Assembly: GCA_024762625.1 (NCBI GenBank)
Contig: JANTHA010000037.1
Span: forward strand, 1 to 12,043
Direction: 5' to 3'
Length of the DNA: 12,043 nucleotides
DNA from: Thiotrichaceae bacterium
GTDB lineage: Bacteria; Pseudomonadota; Gammaproteobacteria; Thiotrichales; Thiotrichaceae
Positions 1 through 5,853 of the stretch are shown one piece after another. The translations under genes and the position numbers were made by a program. The notes beneath the pieces are model-generated. The model searched no databases. It saw nothing but the letters and a program-made list of their open reading frames with translations, and was not told the DNA's origin. The number at the start of each line of letters is the position of its first letter. Position 1 is the stretch's first letter.

Positions 1-1184
1 GACGCAGTTTTTTCATTTAAATCGGGAAAAATTAACACTGAACCTATTTTTAACCTATTAATATTATTCCGGGAAAAAGCATGCGGATTTGCATGATGGA
101 TTGTTTTTAATGTTTTTGTAAACGAACCAACTGTATATCCACTTTTTTTAATAATGGATGATAAAGTATCACCCTTTTTTACCGTATAACGATGGCTTTG
201 CTGGCTAACTGGCTGGACTGTGTCGGTTGCCGTTTTTGCCATTGTTTGTCGAACAGTATTATTGACTCTTGTACCAGTATCGTTTTTATTACTGGAAGCG
301 TCGACTTTTACAGTTCTAATTTTGTTATTTGAAAACTGTTTTAATGAGGGAATTCGTAAGATCGCGCCCCTCTTGAGCTTGTTGATATCGTTATTTATGA
401 AAGCGGTGGGGTTTTTAGAATGTATGGCATCCATCATTAGGGCTAACGAGACTTCACCTGTATTCAATCGTTTGGCAATTTTGGATAGGCAATCACCGGT
501 TTTTACTACATAGCTGGTTGGACTATTAGAGCTTAGTCTGGGAGAAGAATGAGCCTCCAGCAACAGATTTCCATTTGTTTTTTTAAGTTCGTTTGCCGAA
601 TCGTTAAACGACTGATTATCAGCAATATTTTTGGGCGGTATCGCTATTTTATTTGATGCATATGAGATCCGCCCAGGTTTACTTTTTGATTTTTCGTGCG
701 CTGTTTTATCTTTTTCGCTGGTAATCCCCGCGGTATTTAAACTGTCTGCTTCCCTGGAAGTCGAAATCTGCGTGTCCGCCGAATCTATCAAGGCTGTAAA
801 ATGCTGATAAAATTTACCTTCCGTGCTTTTTATTTCAAGCACAAAATTAATTAATTGAATTTGGATAGGCTTTTTAGAACTAACGACAATGACCGGCTTA
901 TGATTACTTGAACCTATGCGGAATTTAAGACCATCAAGAACAGATAATTTTTTAAGGCCGAGCTTTTCAAATATCTGTGCGGGCGCAAGCCTGACCTTGA
1001 GTTTCTTAAGATGTTCTTTTTTATCTGGAAAAATGGGAATAACAGCTTTGAAGGGCTCATTCAAATTTGACTTCGATTGTATTTTTCCTAGATTTATCAG
1101 TTTATTAGGCTTAACCATTGCAACGCACAGTGTGGGTGCAGTAAACGTCATACAAACTGCAAGCGCCAGGGCTTTTTTCTTCAC
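1..1184 (-). CDS. fimV: FimV/TspA-like peptidoglycan-binding protein, N-terminal part (runs off the left edge)
   Basis: The complement strand is open from a GTG at 1184 to the window edge, giving 394 codons with no stop. The GTG is preceded by AAGGA about 8 nt upstream. The protein opens with a signal peptide: MKKK, a hydrophobic stretch, and likely cleavage after residue ~22. Residues ~25-135 match the FimV N-terminal domain (LGKIQSKSNLNEPF near the start, KVRLAP, then a KPVIVVSSKKPI-like strand and a FVLEI strand). A polar Lys/Ser/Asn-rich linker follows. There are then two LysM/FimV-core modules: ~223-280 (YVVKTGDCLSKIA ... NPTAFINNDINKLKRGAIL) and ~331-388 (YTVKKGDTLSSII ... NPHAFSRNNINRLKIGSVL). 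FimV family members are inner-membrane or periplasmic hubs for polar localisation, type IV pili and twitching. The membrane segment and C-terminal TPR part expected for the family would lie outside the window, so full FimV identity is inferred. The first LysM has Cys where Thr is usual (GDC instead of GDT). The gene is divergent from glgX and has a more AT-rich composition than the efflux genes. Confidence 0.85.
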   Translation of the reverse strand, partial: MKKKALALAVCMTFTAPTLCVAMVKPNKLINLGKIQSKSNLNEPFKAVIPIFPDKKEHLKKLKVRLAPAQIFEKLGLKKLSVLDGLKFRIGSSNHKPVIVVSSKKPIQIQLINFVLEIKSTEGKFYQHFTALIDSADTQISTSREADSLNTAGITSEKDKTAHEKSKSKPGRISYASNKIAIPPKNIADNQSFNDSANELKKTNGNLLLEAHSSPRLSSNSPTSYVVKTGDCLSKIAKRLNTGEVSLALMMDAIHSKNPTAFINNDINKLKRGAILRIPSLKQFSNNKIRTVKVDASSNKNDTGTRVNNTVRQTMAKTATDTVQPVSQQSHRYTVKKGDTLSSIIKKSGYTVGSFTKTLKTIHHANPHAFSRNNINRLKIGSVLIFPDLNEKTA

Positions 1185-1221
1185 GTCTATTTTCCTTTTT
1201 TATTGTTAATTCTGTTTATTT

Positions 1222-1227
1222 ATTATA
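1222..1227 (-). promoter_or_regulatory. Candidate -10 box for the fimV-like gene
   Basis: On the complement strand this is a perfect TATAAT, about 38 nt upstream of the GTG start at 1184. The best -35 match at 18-bp spacing is TTAATG (complement of 1246-1251), which is only 3 of 6 positions. The surrounding sequence is AT-rich, so chance matches are likely. Confidence 0.35.
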
Positions 1228-1492
1228 TTGCTTATTTAAAGCATCCATTAATTATTTTTATGTTTTAAATTTATAACAGAATCCGATAAATTGCCATGTT
1301 TTCCAGATAAACGGTCGTTTTGTGAGTTGCTTGAAAACCGTCCTGTAAAAATCCCATTTGTCAGCAAACTGCTGGAAATTGATCACACAGGCCGTAGTCG
1401 GGCGCATCCAGTTTAAAGGCGTACCGTTTTATTTTTTAATCTTTATTAGTATTACTTATAGATGTAATTATATGTATTCTTATGTTAAAATA

Positions 1493-1520
1493 TTGACGAT
1501 AAATTTATAAAAGGCATAAG
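1493..1520 (+). promoter_or_regulatory. Candidate sigma70-type promoter for glgX
   Basis: TTGACG at 1493-1498 matches the -35 consensus at 5 of 6 positions. It is followed after 16 bp by CATAAG at 1515-1520, 4 of 6 against TATAAT. The placement gives a leader of about 30 nt before the glgX ATG. The strong -35 makes it the best promoter candidate in this intergenic stretch, but the -10 is weak. Confidence 0.4.
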
Positions 1521-1545
1521 GGCAATGCCAAATAACAAGATATCC

Positions 1546-1551
1546 AGGGGG
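1546..1551 (+). promoter_or_regulatory. Ribosome-binding site of glgX
   Basis: AGGGGG ends 4 nt before the ATG at 1556. This purine-rich box supports that ATG as the start. Confidence 0.65.
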
Positions 1552-1555
1552 AAAT

Positions 1556-3652
1556 ATGCAAAGCACACCGGCTCCTAATCTGCTGTCAGTTGTTACCGAA
1601 GATTTCAAGTTTGACCGGGGAGCTCCTTTGCCGCTCGGTTCTTCCATCAAACGCGGCGGCATCAATTTCGCACTGTTTTCAAGAAACGCTACGCAAGTAA
1701 CATTGGTGCTATTTCTTCCGGGATATGACACTGAAATTGCTGCTTTTCCACTCGATAAAACCTACAACCGAACCGGTGATGTCTGGCATTGTTTCATTGC
1801 AGGGCTCAATCCGGGCATTGAATATGGCTATCGTCTTGATGGTCCCGAGTATCCACCACACTGTTACAGACCTGATCAATTGATGGCGGATCCTTATGCG
1901 ATCGCTTTAAACGGCACCAATGAATGGCGCAATGAAGCTCATAAAACCGAGAATACTTTCAGGCGAGCCATTCTGGTTAACCAGGAGTACGACTGGGAAT
2001 TCGACCAACCAATTAATCGTCCACTTGCTGATTCCATTATCTATGAAATGCATATACGCGGATTTACCAGCGACCCGTCATCGAAAGTCAACTATCCCGG
2101 AACATTCAGAGGAGTCATCGAAAAAATCCCCTATCTGAAAGAACTGGGCGTTACTGCGGTCGAATTATTGCCAGTGACTGAATTTGATGAGCTGGATAAT
2201 GATCGCATCAATCCTGAAGATGGCTCCCGCTTGTATAATTTCTGGGGTTATCATCCCTTGTCTTTTTTTGCGCCTAAAGCTGGTTATTCCTCCGGAAAAG
2301 AAGCGGGTAGCGAAGTCAACGAATTCAAAGACATGGTAAAAGCATTGCATGCGGCGGGCATCGAGGTCATTCTTGATGTGGTGTTTAATCACAGCGGCGA
2401 GGGTGATTATCGGGGAAAAACCATATCATTCAAGGGGATAGATAATAGCACTTATTACATGTTATCGGCTGATCACAATCATATGAATTTCTCAGGATGC
2501 GGAAACACCATTAATTGCAACCATCCTTATGTTCGAAATTTTATTCTGTCCAGCCTACGTTACTGGGTAACCGAAATGCATGTTGATGGCTTTCGTTTTG
2601 ATCTGGCCTCAATTCTGGGGCGCGCCCAGGATGGCAGCGTACTTTCCAGCCCTCCTTTATTGGAGCAAATTGCTGGCGACCCTATCCTCGCTGACACTAA
2701 ACTGATTGCTGAAGCCTGGGACGCCGCCGGACTCTATCAAGTCGGTAGTTTCCCTAACTGGGGGCGCTGGGCGGAATGGAATGGGCGCTTCAGGGATGAT
2801 ATCCGTAGCTTCGTGCGTGGTGATAAAGGCTATACCAAATATCTTGCCACGCGTCTTGCGGGAAGCGCCGATTTATATCAGTCGGAGAGAGAACCTGGAC
2901 ACGGCATTAACTTTATCACCAGTCATGATGGCTTTAGTCTGGCGGATCTGGTTGCCTATAATGAAAAACACAACGAGGCAAACGGTGAAGACAATAACGA
3001 TGGCGACAACCATAATTTAAGCTGGAACTGCGGCGTGGAAGGCGTTACCGACAATCCTGATATTATTGCGTTAAGGGAGCGTCAGATTCGGAATTTCGCT
3101 ACCTTGCTTTTAATTTCGCGAGGCGTACCCATGATTCTTGCCGGCGATGAAATGGGCCGTACACAAAAAGGGAATAATAATGCCTACTGTCAGGACAATG
3201 AATTAAGCTGGCTTGACTGGGATCAATTAGAATCCAATAAAAGCCTGTATCGCTTTTTCCGCTTATTAATCGAATTCCGTAAAAGCCATAAGCTCCTGAG
3301 ATATAACAGTTTTATTGTCAATAACGGACATGGAGCGCACATTACCTGGCATGGCAAACAATTAGGTCAGCCAGACTGGGGGGATGAATCTTGCAGCATT
3401 GCGATGCACCTTTCAGGCAACACCAAAGAGGGACAATCTGACGACGTGTATCTGATTGCTAATGCACACTGGGAAGACGCTGTATTTGAACTCCCGCAGG
3501 TACACAAAAGAAGGTGGTATCGATTTGTAGATACCGGTCTGAAAGACGATTTATCCATCAATGAACTGGATCGCCTAAGCCCGTTAAAAAATAACTACGA
3601 ATACGCTGTGAAAAACAGGAGTACCGTGATTCTGATTGCAAAGGGCATATAA
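1556..3652 (+). CDS. glgX: Glycogen debranching enzyme GlgX (isoamylase type, GH13)
   Basis: This cytoplasmic enzyme hydrolyses alpha-1,6 branch points of glycogen or of its phosphorylase limit dextrin. The 698-residue length is normal for the family. Residues ~22-110 form the N-terminal CBM48-type domain (PLPLGSSIKRGGINFALFS). The catalytic barrel follows with all four GH13 regions: region I DVVFNHS (274-280); region II DGFRFDLAS (344-352) with nucleophile Asp349; region III LIAEAWD (383-389) with acid/base Glu386; region IV FITSHDGF (453-460) with Asp458. The GlgX/isoamylase-specific segment after region IV, KHNEANGE ... LSWNCGVEG, is present at 471-496. Residues ~590-698 form a C-terminal beta domain. 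No catalytic residue is missing. The ATG at 1556 has a strong purine-rich box upstream. No other glycogen gene is visible in the window, so glgX stands apart from a glgBCA cluster here. No convincing terminator follows it, and the next gene starts 77 nt downstream. Confidence 0.95.
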   Translation: MQSTPAPNLLSVVTEDFKFDRGAPLPLGSSIKRGGINFALFSRNATQVTLVLFLPGYDTEIAAFPLDKTYNRTGDVWHCFIAGLNPGIEYGYRLDGPEYPPHCYRPDQLMADPYAIALNGTNEWRNEAHKTENTFRRAILVNQEYDWEFDQPINRPLADSIIYEMHIRGFTSDPSSKVNYPGTFRGVIEKIPYLKELGVTAVELLPVTEFDELDNDRINPEDGSRLYNFWGYHPLSFFAPKAGYSSGKEAGSEVNEFKDMVKALHAAGIEVILDVVFNHSGEGDYRGKTISFKGIDNSTYYMLSADHNHMNFSGCGNTINCNHPYVRNFILSSLRYWVTEMHVDGFRFDLASILGRAQDGSVLSSPPLLEQIAGDPILADTKLIAEAWDAAGLYQVGSFPNWGRWAEWNGRFRDDIRSFVRGDKGYTKYLATRLAGSADLYQSEREPGHGINFITSHDGFSLADLVAYNEKHNEANGEDNNDGDNHNLSWNCGVEGVTDNPDIIALRERQIRNFATLLLISRGVPMILAGDEMGRTQKGNNNAYCQDNELSWLDWDQLESNKSLYRFFRLLIEFRKSHKLLRYNSFIVNNGHGAHITWHGKQLGQPDWGDESCSIAMHLSGNTKEGQSDDVYLIANAHWEDAVFELPQVHKRRWYRFVDTGLKDDLSINELDRLSPLKNNYEYAVKNRSTVILIAKGI

Positions 3653-3702
3653 AGGACATCTCAATTAATAGAGGCGCCCTTAAATAAAAATGCATCCTTA
3701 TT

Positions 3703-3719
3703 GTTTATTTATAGTAAAC
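3703..3719 (+). promoter_or_regulatory. Candidate operator/-10 region of the efflux operon (inverted repeat)
   Basis: GTTTA (3703-3707) and TAAAC (3715-3719) form a 5-bp inverted repeat around a 7-nt centre. The repeat contains a -10-like TATAGT at 3710-3715. It lies just upstream of the first gene of the efflux operon. No matching -35 box is seen at 16-20 bp, as might be expected if an activator is needed. The pattern does not match the CusR box or CueR-type dyads known to me, and the AT-rich context makes chance occurrence plausible. Confidence 0.25.
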
Positions 3720-3729
3720 TAATTAAACC

Positions 3730-4197
3730 ATGTACATGCGCGACACATACCCGAATCCAGTAATGAAGCTGGTTTTGCATAGAACAAATAGAATAATCAG
3801 TCTGCTAATGATTTTCATTATGGCGGCTTTACCCGTCATGTCTATGATGCTGTCCTCAAAAGCCCTTGCGTCTATCCATTCCCATCACTCAGATGCGCAT
3901 GTTCACTCTCACATGACACAGATGTCTCAGATGTCGCACAAATGTTGCAAGCAAATGGGTAAACAAACCCTGCATAACGCCATGAGTGACTGTTGCAAAC
4001 ACTGCTGCACACAGAATTGCGCGCATGGCGACAGCTGTCAATGCGATAGCGCTCAAACCGGTTTCACATTGATAAATGCTACTCTGACCAATCCGCTGTC
4101 GCTTCCTGCCCGTTCTATTTTTCAACGCAAGGCTCTGCCTCTTAAAATCGCCAACACAATCGACCTACTCTACCGGCCTCCAATTACAATCCTCTGA
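3730..4197 (+). CDS. Small exported Cys/His/Met-rich protein, likely periplasmic copper binding (CopL/DUF2946-like)
   Basis: The 155-residue frame encodes a protein with an N-terminal hydrophobic segment (~21-39) and a probable signal peptidase site near ALA-S (residue ~47). A cluster of potential metal ligands follows: a His-rich run (HSHHSDAHVHSH, 50-61), Met/His (MTQMSQMSH, 62-70), and nine Cys at 72, 73, 88, 89, 92, 93, 97, 103 and 105, including CC and CCKHCC pairs. The tail ends in LYRPPITIL; endings of the LYRPP type recur in small secreted proteins encoded just upstream of copper-efflux genes. The start is uncertain: ATG at 3763 (residue 12, MKLVLHRTNR) gives a more typical signal peptide, and neither start has a strong ribosome-binding site. 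The gene lies 47 nt upstream of cusB, and its TGA sits inside a potential RNA helix. I infer periplasmic Cu/Ag binding or a regulatory-leader role from composition and context. I do not recognise a specific named family. Confidence 0.75.
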   Translation: MYMRDTYPNPVMKLVLHRTNRIISLLMIFIMAALPVMSMMLSSKALASIHSHHSDAHVHSHMTQMSQMSHKCCKQMGKQTLHNAMSDCCKHCCTQNCAHGDSCQCDSAQTGFTLINATLTNPLSLPARSIFQRKALPLKIANTIDLLYRPPITIL

Positions 4198-4240
4198 TTA
4201 CACGCTGCGCGATTGCGCTTTTTTGTTAATTATCAGAGAG
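4192..4240 (+). promoter_or_regulatory. Possible RNA helix sequestering the cusB ribosome-binding site
   Basis: CTCTGAT (4192-4198) pairs perfectly with ATCAGAG (4232-4238). Inside the helix, ACA (4200-4202) can pair with TGT (4224-4226). At the tip, GCGC (4207-4210) pairs with GCGC (4215-4218) around a GATT loop and is followed by T6 (4219-4224). The 3' arm covers most of the purine box AGAGAG (4235-4240) that precedes the cusB ATG at 4245. The 5' arm contains the TGA (4195-4197) of the upstream gene. A ribosome finishing that gene would open the helix, which would couple cusB translation to it. The pairing is read directly from the sequence; its function is inferred. Confidence 0.45.
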
Positions 4241-4244
4241 TCAC

Positions 4245-5852
4245 ATGAAATTCCTAAAGAGAATTATCAGCTTTACGCTGTTTATTATTGTAGTAAGCTT
4301 GTTCGCTATTTTGGTCGCCTGGCTGGCGGCGCCAGACAAACTCGAACCAGTTTATAATTTCACAATTGCGAAAATTACTGGCAAACGTTATCAAAATACA
4401 TTTGCGGATAACATCAAGGATGTCGAAAAAGACAGCGTAGCGGAACATTCTAAACGGCATGCCGACCCCACTTATGTTTGCCCGATGCACCCGCAAATTG
4501 TCAAGGACGAACCGGGCAATTGTCCCATCTGTGGAATGGATCTGGTTAAAAAAGAAAGCAAAAAAACCAAACCACCAAAACAGAACAAACAGAAAAAAAT
4601 TAAATACTGGGTTGCACCCATGGACGCCAATTACCGCCGCGACGAGCCTGGGAAGTCACCGATGGGGATGGATCTGATACCCGTTTATGAGGAAGACAAT
4701 GATGATTCGGACGAAGAAAATGCCGACGATTTTCCCAAAATCACCATCAACGCGACCACCGCGCAAAATATGGGGATACGCGTCGCTACCGTTAAAGTCC
4801 ATGAATTATCGCGCGCCATCAAGACCATTGGCTCTGTGACCTATAACGAAGACACGCTCCATCATGTCCACCCGCGCGCCAAAGGCTGGGTGGAAAAAGT
4901 GAATATCAAGTCGCTGGGCGATCCGGTAAGCAAGGGCGAAACGCTGCTGGAATTCTATTCGCCGGAAATCGTCGCCGCGCAAAAAGACCTTATCATTGCG
5001 CTACGTCATAAATCACTGGCATCCGGTAAGGGCGCGTCGCTGGCGGAAGCCTCCAAAACACGTTTGCGCGATTTAAATGTGCCTGAAACCATCATTCAAA
5101 AAATCATTAAAACGCGCAAATCACAAAGCCGCATCCCGGTGATTGCACAGCATGACGGCGTCGTGACCCGTATCGGCATCCGCGATGGCATGTACATCAC
5201 GCCGGCTAGTGAACTTTACACGATTGCCGACCTGTCCACCGTCTGGGTGATTGTAGACGTTTTTGAACACCAGCTTACCTGGATCAAGGTCGGCGACAAG
5301 GCCGAAATTCAGGTTCAGGGCGTTCCCGGTGAAACCTGGATCGGCAAGGTCGATTATATTTATCCGGAACTCAATCCCAAGACCCGCACCTTGCGCGTAC
5401 GTCTTAAAATCGCCGCGCCAAAACAGCTACTCAAACCCAATATGTTCGCCGATGTCGCTTTGTTCGCTGGCGGCAAACGGGCGCTTACAGTACCTTCCGA
5501 AGCCGTTATTTATTATGGAAACAGCGCGCGCGTGGTCAAGGTGGTTGACGAAAAGAACAAACGCCGAAAATTTCAGCCTGTTAAAGTGAAAACCGGCATC
5601 AAGACGGCGGACATGGTGGAAATAAGCGAAGGTCTGATAAAAGGCGACAAGATTCTGGTATCCGGACAATTCATGATTGATTCCGAAAGCAATCTGCAAG
5701 CCAGTTTTCGTCGTCTGAGTGGTGAAGGCGCAGAAAACACACAAGACAGTGATGCAAAAGCAAACACCATGCCGGATAACGCTAGCAAACCTGGAATGAA
5801 CGGCGCACATATGAAAACCACTCGGGAAGTCTCCGAAGACGGGGGTAAATGA
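4245..5852 (+). CDS. cusB: Periplasmic adaptor (membrane fusion) subunit CusB of the Cu(I)/Ag(I) efflux pump, with fused metal-binding domain
   Basis: This subunit bridges the RND pump and the outer-membrane channel in the periplasm and hands metal to the pump. Residues ~5-28 are a hydrophobic signal or membrane anchor. A heavy-metal-binding domain follows at 77-102 (YVCPMHP ... GNCPICGMDLV; Cys79, His82, Cys93, Cys96, Met98). A second related motif at 121-149 has lost its cysteines but keeps PMD ... PGKSPMGMDL. Its Met126, Met140 and Met142 correspond in pattern to the Cu(I)-binding methionine triad of E. coli CusB. A Lys-rich linker (~101-120) separates the two motifs, and an acidic linker (~149-163) follows. 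Residues ~165-480 give the usual barrel-sandwich, short helical hairpin (~240-295), beta-barrel and membrane-proximal domains. After the usual family end (~490) comes a polar tail with Met509, Met518, His522 and Met523. cusA starts 1 nt after the stop. No separate or fused CusF is seen here. Confidence 0.92.
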   Translation: MKFLKRIISFTLFIIVVSLFAILVAWLAAPDKLEPVYNFTIAKITGKRYQNTFADNIKDVEKDSVAEHSKRHADPTYVCPMHPQIVKDEPGNCPICGMDLVKKESKKTKPPKQNKQKKIKYWVAPMDANYRRDEPGKSPMGMDLIPVYEEDNDDSDEENADDFPKITINATTAQNMGIRVATVKVHELSRAIKTIGSVTYNEDTLHHVHPRAKGWVEKVNIKSLGDPVSKGETLLEFYSPEIVAAQKDLIIALRHKSLASGKGASLAEASKTRLRDLNVPETIIQKIIKTRKSQSRIPVIAQHDGVVTRIGIRDGMYITPASELYTIADLSTVWVIVDVFEHQLTWIKVGDKAEIQVQGVPGETWIGKVDYIYPELNPKTRTLRVRLKIAAPKQLLKPNMFADVALFAGGKRALTVPSEAVIYYGNSARVVKVVDEKNKRRKFQPVKVKTGIKTADMVEISEGLIKGDKILVSGQFMIDSESNLQASFRRLSGEGAENTQDSDAKANTMPDNASKPGMNGAHMKTTREVSEDGGK

Positions 5853-5853
5853 G

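Larger units (their letters stand above)
1185..1555. other. Divergent intergenic region between the fimV-like gene and glgX
   Basis: This stretch holds no gene I can support. Its two ends (about 1200-1300 and 1430-1520) are very AT-rich and carry the candidate promoters. The middle (about 1300-1430) is less AT-rich. It contains a possible stem-loop at 1311-1341 (ACGGT and TTT pairing with AAA and ACCGT, with a 2-nt bulge) and a short perfect inverted repeat at 1362-1374 (CAGCA, 3-nt loop, TGCTG). On the complement strand a short open stretch with no start or recognisable domain can be read, so the island could be decayed coding sequence or an untranslated leader element. Confidence 0.5.

Noticed and set aside
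220..1209. Two plus-strand open frames of 97 codons each (220-513 and 916-1209)
   Set aside because: Both are shadows of the minus-strand FimV-like gene, which is open over the whole stretch and has recognisable domains.
4207..4224. GCGC-GATT-GCGC hairpin followed by T6, read as an intrinsic terminator
   Set aside because: A 4-bp stem is too short for an efficient terminator, and the genes on both sides fit one operon. It is kept only as part of the proposed leader structure.
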